From contig NZ_JACHMQ010000001.1 in the NCBI RefSeq assembly GCF_014208105.1, positions 7,688,001 to 7,752,000 on the forward strand: a stretch of 64,000 nt of DNA. Direction: 5' to 3'. This document shows positions 44,707-51,983 of the stretch, in pieces. A program made the translations under genes and the position numbers. The stretch comes from Actinomadura coerulea (GTDB taxonomy: Bacteria > Actinomycetota > Actinomycetes > Streptosporangiales > Streptosporangiaceae). The notes beneath the pieces were generated by a model. That model ran no database searches, was not told the origin of the DNA, and worked only from the letters and a program-made list of their open reading frames with translations. Positions within the stretch are counted from its first letter, which is position 1. Each line of letters begins with the position of its first letter.

Positions 44707-45780
44707 TCAGGAAGCTCGGGGTGGCCCGCACCAGCCCAGATCGGGGACGGGCACCGGGCGAGACCCGTTCCGCAGCGATTCGGCTCCGGCCACGCCGACA
44801 AGTGATGCGGCAACGGCAGGACGGACTGGGATCAGGGGCGGCGCTTCTTCTTCCACGGCAGCCTGGAACGCCTGAAGCAGCAGCACGGTGCCCTCCGCGT
44901 TGCGCTGCACAGGTTCACCATTCAACGTGAGCGCGGGTGGAACACGAATCTCCTCACGTACCGTCCCTTCAGGGGTGGTCCATTCCTCTGCCCTGAAGCG
45001 GACCGACCAGGCCTGCTCGCCCGGTCCCCGGACGGATTCGGCCAGCGCGCGGGTGCCGCGCACGGAGACCCAGCTCCAGTGGCTGTCCGGTTCACCCTGG
45101 AGGAAGCCATGTCGGGTAACGGCGAGTGCACCGGTGGACAGCCGTATGTTCATGACGACCGCAGCCCGTGGATCGGCCTCGTCAACTGGGAACGCTGCGA
45201 CCTCCACCGGCCACGCATCCGCGACCGCCAGGATGGGCGAGACGGTGTGGGTGCAGTAGGCGGTGGCGGCGATACGTCCTCGCCAGTGGGCCGGGTCACC
45301 GATCAGCGCGGCGACTGCCTTCGGTGACATGCCGTGCAAATAGTCGGCCTCGATGAGACTTATCCGTCCGAACTCGGCCGCGTCGACGGCCTCGCGGATG
45401 AGGCGCACATGCGGGTGGAGGACGTAGTTCTCGGCGAACGAATAGGTCGCGGAGGAACTCTCCACCGCCTCGATGAGCTGACGCCCCTCCTGGTAACTGC
45501 TGCATGCCGCCGCTTCGGACAGAACGTGCACGCCCTCTGCGAGGAACGCGAGCGCCAGAGGCGCGTGCGCGTCGAAGTCGTTCGCCAGCACCACGCCGTC
45601 GAGTCCCTGTTTCAGTAGGTCGGGCCACCGCTCGGTGAGAACCGCCTCCGGGATCTCCTTCTTTGCTAGGGCGAGTCGCTCGGGGTCACGGTCGCAGATC
45701 GCCACCACGTCCATGCCCACTCGGCGACACCATGTCGCCAGGTGAAGCCCCATCTTGAGTCCCACCACTCCCACGCGCAT
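44707..45780 (-). CDS. Gfo/Idh/MocA family oxidoreductase
   Basis: A 357-residue NAD(P)-dependent dehydrogenase-like protein. The Rossmann part (about 1-120) starts with RVGVVGLKMGLHLA, a slight variant of GxGxxG; the usual EKP catalytic Lys region reads VLSEAAAC, so the canonical Lys is missing. The C-terminal alpha/beta domain (about 125-330) has SFAENYVLHPH and the substrate face. Such variants may still bind a sugar or amino-sugar. Substrate unknown. The start is ATG 45780 without an obvious Shine-Dalgarno; the frame is open further upstream. Confidence 0.82.
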   Translation of the reverse strand: MRVGVVGLKMGLHLATWCRRVGMDVVAICDRDPERLALAKKEIPEAVLTERWPDLLKQGLDGVVLANDFDAHAPLALAFLAEGVHVLSEAAACSSYQEGRQLIEAVESSSATYSFAENYVLHPHVRLIREAVDAAEFGRISLIEADYLHGMSPKAVAALIGDPAHWRGRIAATAYCTHTVSPILAVADAWPVEVAAFPVDEADPRAAVVMNIRLSTGALAVTRHGFLQGEPDSHWSWVSVRGTRALAESVRGPGEQAWSVRFRAEEWTTPEGTVREEIRVPPALTLNGEPVQRNAEGTVLLLQAFQAAVEEEAPPLIPVRPAVAASLVGVAGAESLRNGSRPVPVPDLGWCGPPRAS

Positions 45781-45829
45781 AAGGAAAGGATCCCCTACGC
45801 GCGCTATTACCGGACAACCGTTTTTCCGC

Positions 45830-45924
45830 CCCCGGACCTGCCCGCCTGACGCGGCCTTCAAAGATCGCGGGTGGGCGAAGGCCCTCATGAGCTTGGGGCG
45901 GGACCGTCCCCGGACCTGCCCGCC
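45830..45924. repeat. Two direct copies of a 17-bp sequence
   Basis: CCCCGGACCTGCCCGCC occurs at 45830-45846 and 45908-45924, 61 bp apart, in the 249-bp gap upstream of the oxidoreductase. Possibly a binding site pair or a chance GC-rich duplication. Confidence 0.4.
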
Positions 45925-46029
45925 AGTCAGCGGCGCAGTCGACCTCGGCTCGACGTCGCGCGGAGGGGCGTTCGCGGAGCTCGCGGCACCGCCTCTGCCT
46001 CACCGCGTCACATCAGGGGTTCGCGCCGC

Positions 46030-46419
46030 TCAGATCATGCTGAGTACCTGGTGGCGGCGGACGTAGTAAACCCGGGGGTTGTGGTTATGGGGGCCGTAGC
46101 CGGTGGTTCCGACGAGGAGAAGGTAGGTTCCGGCGGGGATGCTGGGCCAGTCGTGAAACCACGCGTCCTGGCGGTTGCCGGTGGCGTCCCAGACGATGAT
46201 TGCTTTGGCGCCCGTCCTGGCACGCTGGTAGACGCGCTCGACAAAGGCGAGGTGGCCGTCTCGCCCATCCCGAAGGCGAAGCTCCTGCACGGCCTGCTGC
46301 CGAAGGGCCAGGCGCTCGGCCTGCCGCGCCGAGTGGCCGCGCAGTGCCCTCCCGCCGAGCCAGACGAGCGAGACGATGACCGCGACCAGCAGGGCGAAGG
46401 CGATCAGTGACGCTACCAA
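46030..46419 (-). CDS. Small single-pass membrane protein of unknown function
   Basis: A 129-residue product: one N-terminal transmembrane helix (ASLIAFALLVAVIVSLVWL, about 3-22), a basic helical stretch (about 25-55) and a compact C-terminal domain with AIIVWDATGNRQDAWFHDW and YLLLVGTTGYGPHN. I do not recognise the family. The start TTG 46419 is uncertain. Isolated between intergenic stretches of 249 and 353 bp. Confidence 0.55.
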   Translation of the reverse strand: MVASLIAFALLVAVIVSLVWLGGRALRGHSARQAERLALRQQAVQELRLRDGRDGHLAFVERVYQRARTGAKAIIVWDATGNRQDAWFHDWPSIPAGTYLLLVGTTGYGPHNHNPRVYYVRRHQVLSMI

Positions 46420-46601
46420 GGAGCACGCCTCCCAGCCGTGTCGGTCCGGGCGCTGCGTGGAGAACGTCTGATCCAGCCCACGGCAGGTCAGTCAAACGGT
46501 TCCCGCCCCCACCCCGCAACCAAATCCCCAACTCCGTCCCATTCTGGACGCGAGAGCCGGCGGCGCGACCACCACGCTCTTCGAGACGTGAGGTTGCCGA
46601 C

Positions 46602-46712
46602 GTGGAAGTCGAGGTAGGCGTCCGCCAAATCATCACTCAGGTGCAGCGGCACAGCCTGGGCTGGGTTTGTGCGCGCCGCGACGGTGAGCTCGTCGGGCTG
46701 ATGAGGCCCCGA
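46602..46712 (+). pseudogene. Possible N-terminal remnant of a GNAT acetyltransferase
   Basis: Within the 353-bp gap 46420-46772, the plus frame from GTG 46602 reads VEVEV ... QRHSLGWVCARRDGELVGLM, which resembles the first 35-40 residues of common actinobacterial GNAT proteins (RHSLGWVxARDDGxLVGFVNV). It then turns into Gly/Arg-rich nonsense; no acetyl-CoA loop follows. The rest of the gap holds nothing recognisable. A chance resemblance cannot be excluded. Confidence 0.3.
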
Positions 46713-46772
46713 GCGGGGGCAGGGGGACGGCCACCAGATTCGCCGGACAGGGCCTAGATCCTCCGTCTGGCC

Positions 46773-46952
46773 TTACTGCTGCTTGAGGTCCGCGAGCAGT
46801 GCGCGGAACGCGGCCGGGGCGAGCAGGAGCTTCGGCCCGGCCGGGTCCTTGGAGTCGCGGACGGCCACGCCTTCTACGAGCTGCGCCAGTTCTACGCAGG
46901 CCCCTCCATGGTCGTTGCTTCGTCGCGCCTTGCGCCAGGTCACATCGTCCAC
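46773..46952 (-). CDS. DUF397 domain protein
   Basis: A 59-residue protein: VDDVTWRKARRSNDHGGACVELA at the start and VAVRDSKDPAGPKLLLAPAAFRALLADLK at the end, which is the complete DUF397 pattern. The GTG start lies inside the 3' end of the HTH gene (13-bp overlap), giving translational coupling. Family knowledge: DUF397 proteins accompany DUF5753-type HTH regulators in the WhiJ/BldB-like modules of sporulating actinobacteria and are thought to oppose or modulate the regulator. Exact function unproven here. Confidence 0.9.
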   Translation of the reverse strand: MDDVTWRKARRSNDHGGACVELAQLVEGVAVRDSKDPAGPKLLLAPAAFRALLADLKQQ

Positions 46953-47722
46953 CGGTCTATCGCCTTTCGTAAGAAGTCACGGGAGTCGGTGACGCTCAGT
47001 GCGCGTGCCTGCAACTCCGCAAATTCGCCGACAACGGTCAAGATATCCCCCGAGTCGTCAGATGTGACTCCTCCGGTGGAGGTCTCCAGAGAGACCAGTT
47101 CTTCTCCTGTTGATTGTGTGGCGATGTTGAATGATCCGGAGACGCCGCGGTAGTAAGCGATCGGAGCGATCTGAACGAGGATGTTCTCTCGCTCTGATGC
47201 CTTCAGCAAGTGCTCGCACTGGTCCCGCATCACGCCTGGGCCACCCACCTCCCGGATGAGCACGCTCTCGTCCATGACCACGATGAGCCGAGGTGGCGTC
47301 TCGCGGCACAGGATCTGCTGTCGATTGAGACGTCCATCGAGGGCGGCCTCTGAGGGAAGGAGTACGCGGGCGTACTCCTCCGTCTGCAGCAGCCCAGGCA
47401 CGAAGGTTGCCTCGTAGGCGCGGAGGAGGTCGGCTGTCGCTTCGGCCTCCGAGTAGTCGGCGAAGAACTTCGGGTAGCTCGCCGCGCGGAGGTGCTTGGT
47501 CCAGGCCGTCGTGAGCTGGTCGCCTGTGCCTAACGCCTGGTCCAGACGCTGGGCGAAGTCGTTGCGGCAGCGGGTGTTGCCGCTCTCGACCTGCGAGACG
47601 TACGAGGGCGTCACCGATATGCGGTTGGCGAGCTCTGTCCGGGTGATGCCGACGTCTTCGCGCAGGCGCCTGACTTCCGCGCCGAAAGCCTTCAGAGCGG
47701 GGGACGGCTTGCGCTTGGCCAT
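46940..47722 (-). CDS. HTH regulator of the XRE/DUF5753 (WhiJ-like) type
   Basis: A 260-residue DNA-binding protein: N-terminal XRE helix-turn-helix (about 10-65; LREDVGITRTELANRISVTPSYVSQVESGNTRC) and a C-terminal DUF5753 domain (about 75-255; ADLLRAYEATFVPGLLQTEEYARVL, VMDESVLIREVGG, ILVQIAPI). The ATG has GGAGGT 6 nt upstream. It is coupled to DUF397 and divergent from an anti-sigma-like ATPase gene, the usual three-gene layout. Family knowledge: paralogous modules tune development and antibiotic production. Confidence 0.92.
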   Translation of the reverse strand: MAKRKPSPALKAFGAEVRRLREDVGITRTELANRISVTPSYVSQVESGNTRCRNDFAQRLDQALGTGDQLTTAWTKHLRAASYPKFFADYSEAEATADLLRAYEATFVPGLLQTEEYARVLLPSEAALDGRLNRQQILCRETPPRLIVVMDESVLIREVGGPGVMRDQCEHLLKASERENILVQIAPIAYYRGVSGSFNIATQSTGEELVSLETSTGGVTSDDSGDILTVVGEFAELQARALSVTDSRDFLRKAIDRWTM

Positions 47723-47859
47723 GACGGGACCTCCAGTGACTCTGAACTGGAATTAAGTGATTGTGAGTCCTCGGTGTGCGTCCAGGAGTTTGCATCGCCA
47801 CATTACGCCTTGGAGTGGAATCTGTGCGGGGAGTTACCGGAAGTCGGAGGTGATCGTTC

Positions 47860-48240
47860 ATGGAGTGCCCCGCGGAGATCGTGGTGCCGGTTCGGGCCGA
47901 GTCGGTGAAAGTGGCTCGGGATTGGGTCGAGGGCGTCCTGGAAACGTGGGGGCAGGACGCCTACGTGGCGAAGGTCGTGGTGTCGGAATTGGTGACGAAC
48001 GTCTTGCGGCACACCAGGAGCGCGACCACGACCGTGCGGATCGTCCAGGCGGACAAGGGAACCGTCGTGGAGGTCTTCGACTCCTCCAACGTCCTACCGA
48101 TGGCGGGGCAGGCGGCCCTGTTGAGCGAGGACGGGCGTGGGCTGGCGATGCTGGATGTTCTCGTCAAGGAATGGGGTACGCAGCCACTCGGAGGCGGCGG
48201 GAAGGCCGTGTGGGCGCTGCTCCCTGAAAGCACGTCGTGA
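47860..48240 (+). CDS. ATP-binding protein, RsbW/SpoIIAB-like HATPase
   Basis: A 126-residue GHKL ATPase: SELVTNVLRHTRSA (N box), DSSNVLP (G1-like) and EDGRGLAMLDVL (G2-like), the compact HATPase_c_2 form of anti-sigma factor kinases. Divergent from the HTH/DUF397 pair across 137 bp, completing the module. The start is ATG 47860. It overlaps the next gene by GTGA. Partner anti-anti-sigma or sigma factor is not in the window. Confidence 0.9.
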   Translation: MECPAEIVVPVRAESVKVARDWVEGVLETWGQDAYVAKVVVSELVTNVLRHTRSATTTVRIVQADKGTVVEVFDSSNVLPMAGQAALLSEDGRGLAMLDVLVKEWGTQPLGGGGKAVWALLPESTS

Positions 48241-48695
48241 ACGAAGCCGACGCACTGGTGTCCCTACGCGAGCGTTACTCGTCCTGGGAAATTTCCCTGA
48301 ACCATGGCATGTGGCAGGCCAAGGGCCGCATTCTCATCCGTTCGTCTTCCCTGAGTCTCCTGCAAGCGGCGATGGACGGTGAGCCTCCATTTCCGTCCCG
48401 CCTTGCAAAGGAACGAGTCCGGGTAGCGGCGAACGGATCCTCGACCCCACGACCGGATGCGTCCCGCCTTGCGAAGGACCGAGTTCGGTTAGCGGCGAAT
48501 GGGTCCTCAACGCCGCGACCGGAGGCGTCCCGCGGAGTGCCTGAACAAGGTCGGAAACGATGGTGGCGCGGCGCCGTGGCGTCCACGCTCGCCATCACGA
48601 AGCCTGCGGCGAGCGCGGTGGCTCTGTGGGTGGTGCGTGCTGCCGCCCGGAAGCGGCCGGATCCGGGTGGCGTGGTCGGTGGGCGGCTGCGTTGA
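48237..48695 (+). CDS. Small module-associated protein, C-terminus extended by 66-bp repeats
   Basis: Overlaps the ATPase gene by GTGA, so it is translationally coupled. Residues 1-50 (EADALVSLRERYSSWEISLNHGMWQAKGRILIRS) look like the short conserved protein often found behind these ATPases. From about residue 53 the frame runs through two 22-residue repeats (SRLAKERVRVAANGSSTPRP and a near copy), then a hydrophobic Ala-rich tail. The repeats are probably inserted non-coding repeat DNA that happens to stay open, so the native protein may be shorter. A long palindrome begins at the stop codon. Confidence 0.6.
   Translation: MNEADALVSLRERYSSWEISLNHGMWQAKGRILIRSSSLSLLQAAMDGEPPFPSRLAKERVRVAANGSSTPRPDASRLAKDRVRLAANGSSTPRPEASRGVPEQGRKRWWRGAVASTLAITKPAASAVALWVVRAAARKRPDPGGVVGGRLR
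48394..48525. repeat. Two tandem 66-bp units (a third begins)
   Basis: Units 48394-48459 and 48460-48525, each starting CGTCCCGCCTTGC, about 85-90% identical by eye; a third unit breaks off after CGTCCCGC at 48526. The length is a multiple of three, so the coding frame of 48237-48695 passes through. Confidence 0.8.
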
Positions 48696-48829
48696 CTTGC
48701 GGCGTGTTGCCCTTATCGGCGCTGGCATAAGGGCAACACGCCGCAAGTCGACGTGCCTGGTGGGCCTGGGGTTGTGGCGGGTGGGGGTGGTGGTGCGGCG
48801 CTGTGGCGTTCGCGCTTGTCTTCTCGAAG
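48562..48829. repeat. Imperfect 41-bp direct repeats flanking the long palindrome
   Basis: 48562-48602 and 48789-48829 agree at roughly 32 of 41 positions (GGTGG, GCGGCGC, GTGGCGT, CGCT and GAAG blocks). They bracket the palindrome at 48691-48752. They may be remains of a duplication or the edges of a degenerate inserted element. Confidence 0.5.
48691..48752. repeat. Long palindrome, copy A of a dispersed element
   Basis: Arms 48694-48716 and 48727-48749 are 23 bp, perfectly complementary, with a 10-nt loop; with one mismatch the arms extend to 26 bp. The core ACTTGCGGCGTGTTGCCCTT is identical to the one at 61058-61121. It starts at the stop codon of the 48237 gene. It could act as a terminator or be a REP/MITE-like element. 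Confidence 0.85.
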
Positions 48830-48837
48830 TCTCCGGC

Positions 48838-49458
48838 CTCGACGGCCATGGGGAATTGCGGGCGATGTCGAGTACGTTGCTGCGCTCGGTGTCCTGCCCA
48901 CGTCCCTCAAGGATCGCCTTGCAGGTCGCGGGCTCGACGCGGGCCTCAGCGGTCGCCTGGAAGCGCGTGCCGATGAGTGCCCCCGGCGGCGCCCAGCGCC
49001 AGGGCCGCCGCGACGCCGCGGCCATCGGCTATTCCCCCGGGCCGCCAGCACCGGCACCGGTGCGACGAGGTCCGCCACAGCGGGGACGAACGGCAGGGTG
49101 GACCGCCCGCGCCTGCCCGGCGGACGCGCTCCGCGTACGGGCTCGGATCGCCGAACGACAGCATCACCGCCGTGGGCGCGTAGCTCAGCGCCGGATCCAC
49201 CGCGTCGACATCGATGCTCCAGGTCAGGAAGCCGATGCCCCACGGCTTCCCGGTGGCCGCCACGGTCGGCGCCTCGCGCGCCGGCCACTCCGCGTCCCCG
49301 TTCGCGCTGCCCAGCAGTCCGAGCCCGCCCGCCCGGGAGACGGCCGCCGCGAGCGCGCCGCCCGCCGACCCTCCCATCGGCGCGAGCGCGATCGGATACC
49401 GAACCCCGGACATCTCCGTGAACGCTGTCGACCACTCCACCCCCGCACCGTCGCGCAC
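48838..49458 (-). pseudogene. Nitronate monooxygenase pseudogene
   Basis: The N-terminal part in one frame (from ATG 49458: FTEMSGVRYPIALAPMGGSAG, GLGLLGSANGD, WGIGFLTWSID) is a nitronate monooxygenase (2-nitropropane dioxygenase) FMN-binding start. The family sequence then continues in other frames: TLPFVPAVADLVAPVPVLAA, GGIADGRGVAAALALGAAG, and ALIGTRFQATAEARVEPATC...ILEGRG. So there are at least three frame changes and a missing central block. It stops being recognisable near 48838. The palindrome and direct repeats lie just beyond its 3' end. A decayed gene rather than a sequencing artefact, because the middle is also deleted. Confidence 0.8.
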
Positions 49459-49506
49459 CCGCCCACCCTCAAGATCACCGGTTGCGCTCCGAGAGGTCGG
49501 GTGGGG

Positions 49507-50265
49507 TCAGTTGTGGGTGTTGGTCTGGATCTCGCTGACGGCCAGGGGGGTGGGCTCGGAGGTCATGGTGTGGTCGTCGAGGCCGCCGCCGCAGGTGGCG
49601 CCCGTGCAGGTCCAGGCGATCTTCCAGGTGATCGTCGCGGTGATCTGCCAGGCGCCGCCCGGCTGGCCCGTGGAGGAGCGCTTGTAGGTGTAGCCGCAGG
49701 TCTTTCCGGTCTCGCTGCCCGCGTCACCGCAGTTGATCTGGGTCTCGCCGAGGTTCCAGGTGACGGACGTGGGGGTCGCCGTCGCCTGGACGGTCACGCC
49801 GCCCTCCGAGATCGGGTCGGTCTTCACGACGGTGAAGCCGTCCACCCAGAGGTTCGTCCGCAGCCGGACGAAGGTCTTGTCCTTGGGGGCCGTGTAGGCG
49901 GTCGGCACGGGGAACGGGGCCGAGGCCTTGACCCGCTGCATCATCGTCCAGACGTCGGGTGGCTGGGCCGCGGGCGGCGCAGCGCCTCCGGGGCCGTCGA
50001 CGAATTCCACGTCCTGGTTGTCGACCAGGCCCAGGGGGGCGGGCGGGGCCACGGGGCCGCCGGCGCCGCCCGATCCGTTTCCGCCGTTTCCGCCGTTGCC
50101 TCCGCCGCGTCCGCCGGTGACGCCGGACAGGTTGCAGTCGAGACCCTTGTTCGCGACGCCGCATCCGTCCGCGAAGGCTTCGGCCGGGGCCGCGAAGGTG
50201 GAGAGGAGGGCTGCCGCCGCTGTCAGGCCTGACGCCACGAGGCGCCGGGTGGGGGTGTGAGACAT
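49507..50265 (-). CDS. Exported protein of unknown function
   Basis: A 252-residue product with a signal peptide (MSHTPTRRLVASGLTAAAALLSTFAAPAEAFA, cleavage near 31). A Gly/Asn-rich linker (about 48-65) follows, then a beta-rich domain with paired Cys (ADGCGVANKGLDCN; INCGDAGSETGKTCGYTY; WTCTGATCGGG). Start ATG 50265 has GGAGG 7 nt upstream. It follows a lipoprotein gene by 20 bp and probably shares its transcript. Similar actinobacterial proteins carry the label ATP/GTP-binding, but I see no nucleotide-binding motif. Confidence 0.75.
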   Translation of the reverse strand: MSHTPTRRLVASGLTAAAALLSTFAAPAEAFADGCGVANKGLDCNLSGVTGGRGGGNGGNGGNGSGGAGGPVAPPAPLGLVDNQDVEFVDGPGGAAPPAAQPPDVWTMMQRVKASAPFPVPTAYTAPKDKTFVRLRTNLWVDGFTVVKTDPISEGGVTVQATATPTSVTWNLGETQINCGDAGSETGKTCGYTYKRSSTGQPGGAWQITATITWKIAWTCTGATCGGGLDDHTMTSEPTPLAVSEIQTNTHN

Positions 50266-50285
50266 CGCGTGTCCTCCGGGGAATG

Positions 50286-50876
50286 TCAGCATGTGCGGTC
50301 CCGGACGGAAGCGGCGACCTTCCAGGAGTCGCCGTCGTACTGGACGGTGTACCGGTAGAGGTAGGCGCCGCCCTTGCCTCCGCCCGTCCGCTTGCCCGTC
50401 TTGGCGGAGAAGCGGTAGCCCGCGACGGTGTTGACGCAGTCCATCAGGTAGACCTTCGAGCGGTCCTTGGAACTCGCGTAGACCCGGGGGTTCAGGGTCT
50501 TCGCGAAGCGCCAGATCTGGCCCTTGGCCTTGGTGGCCTCGACGTCGTTGGTGACCTCGGTGAGGAGGGGGTCCATCGCGACGTCGGCGAGGCCGGTCGG
50601 GTCGTTCTTCTCGTAGGCCTTCTGGTAGGCGTCCTGGTAGGCGCGGTAGCGGGCGAGGACCGTCTTGAAGAGCTGGTCCGTCGGGATCGCGGTGGGCGCG
50701 GCGGGGGCCGGGGTGCCGCCGATGTCGGCCCGGCCGTCGGGGGACAGCTCGCCGCCGGTGGACGAGCCGGACGAGCCGCATCCGGCGGCCGCGCACACGG
50801 CGAGAGCGGCCGTCAGGCAGGCGGCGCGGCGAGTCCCCAGAGGGGAGGAACGTACCAACCGGGTGCGCATCGCCAT
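50286..50876 (-). CDS. Predicted lipoprotein of unknown function
   Basis: A 196-residue protein with a lipoprotein signal (CLTAALAVCAAAGC, lipobox Cys about 33), a Ser/Gly/Pro-rich spacer, and a mature domain (about 65-196) resembling a small alpha+beta NTF2/SnoaL-like fold: VLARYRAYQDAYQKAYEKND, then four beta-like stretches ending in YTVQYDGDSWKVAASV. Upstream in an operon with the exported protein at 49507. The pair probably acts at the cell surface; function unknown. Confidence 0.75.
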   Translation of the reverse strand: MAMRTRLVRSSPLGTRRAACLTAALAVCAAAGCGSSGSSTGGELSPDGRADIGGTPAPAAPTAIPTDQLFKTVLARYRAYQDAYQKAYEKNDPTGLADVAMDPLLTEVTNDVEATKAKGQIWRFAKTLNPRVYASSKDRSKVYLMDCVNTVAGYRFSAKTGKRTGGGKGGAYLYRYTVQYDGDSWKVAASVRDRTC

Positions 50877-51026
50877 CCCTGAGCGGCAGCAGACAACGGG
50901 CCGAATACGCGCGAAAGCTTACAGAGATGCGTGGGGCGAGAAAAGGGATTCGTTGCGTCCCGCTTGACCTCGACCTCGCTTGAGGTACCAGGCTCCTGGT
51001 GAACGCGCTGATGGGAGGAGCCGGAC

Positions 51027-51983
51027 ATGCGTGCTGTGTGGTTGAGGAAGTTCGGCGGGCCGGAGGTCCTGGTCGCGGGCGACGCGCCCGATCCGGTGCC
51101 GGGCGAGGGCCGGGCGCTGGTCGAGGTCGAGTTCGCCAACATCACGTTCGTCGAGACGCAGATGCGGTCGGGCACCGGGCCGTCGCCGGCGCGGTGGGAG
51201 CCGCCGGTGATTCCGGGCAACGGCGTCGGCGGCGTGGTCGCGGCGGTCGGGGACGGGGTGGACGGGGCACTCGTCGGCCGGCGGGTCGTCAGCAGCACCG
51301 GAGGCACCGGCGGTTACGCGGAGAAGGCCGCCGTGGACGCCAGGGGCCTGTTCGAGGTGCCGGACGGTCTGGCGCTCGACGACGCGGTGGCCCTGCTCGC
51401 CGACGGGCGCACGGCGGCGATGATGACGCGCGCGGCCCGGATCCGCGAAGGCGAACGCGTCCTGGTGGAGGCGGCGGCCGGCGGGGTCGGGACGCTGCTC
51501 GTCCAGCTCGCCAAGGCGCGGGGGGCGGCGGTCGTCGCGGCCGCGAGGGGCGCGCGGAAGACGGAGCTGGCCGTGCGGCTGGGGGCGGACGAGGCCGTCG
51601 ACTACGGCGAGCCGGGCTGGGCGGAGAAGGCCGGGCAGGTGGACGTGGTGTTCGACGGGGTCGGCGGGGACGTGGCCCGGGAGGCGTTCGGCCTGCTGAG
51701 GAAGGGCGGGCGGATGGTCAGCTTCGGGCTCGCGAGCGGGGAGTGGGCGAGCATCCCCGAGGAGGACGCGAAGGAGCGGGGCGCCGCGCTCGTCCGGCCC
51801 GCGGCCACGCCCGAGGAGCTGCGGGAGTTCACGGAGCACGCGTTGCGCGAGGCGGCGGCCGGACGGCTCAAGCCGGTGGTCGGGCAGCGCTTCCCGCTCG
51901 ACCGCGCGGCCGGCGCGCACGCCGCGATCGAGTCGCGCGCGACGGTCGGCAAGACCCTCCTGGAGGTCAGCCGACCGTCTTGA
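51027..51983 (+). CDS. Zinc-type (quinone oxidoreductase-like) medium-chain dehydrogenase
   Basis: A 318-residue MDR-superfamily protein: GroES-like N-terminal domain (about 1-125; MRAVWLRKFGGPEVL, IPGNGVGGVVAAVG) and a Rossmann domain (about 126-260; VLVEAAAGGVGTLLVQLAKARGA) ending in a quinone-oxidoreductase C-terminus (PLDRAAGAHAAIESRATVGKTLLEV). No zinc ligands are seen, so it belongs to the NADPH:quinone reductase (QOR) type. Substrate unknown. It overlaps the convergent hydrolase gene by 17 bp. Confidence 0.88.
   Translation: MRAVWLRKFGGPEVLVAGDAPDPVPGEGRALVEVEFANITFVETQMRSGTGPSPARWEPPVIPGNGVGGVVAAVGDGVDGALVGRRVVSSTGGTGGYAEKAAVDARGLFEVPDGLALDDAVALLADGRTAAMMTRAARIREGERVLVEAAAGGVGTLLVQLAKARGAAVVAAARGARKTELAVRLGADEAVDYGEPGWAEKAGQVDVVFDGVGGDVAREAFGLLRKGGRMVSFGLASGEWASIPEEDAKERGAALVRPAATPEELREFTEHALREAAAGRLKPVVGQRFPLDRAAGAHAAIESRATVGKTLLEVSRPS

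Noticed and set aside
48237..48695. Full-length 152-residue protein as a conserved family
   Set aside because: Only the first 50 residues look conserved; the rest comes from 66-bp repeats and a compositionally odd tail.
48691..48752. Insertion-sequence terminal inverted repeats
   Set aside because: No transposase lies between or near the arms; the arms form one compact hairpin.
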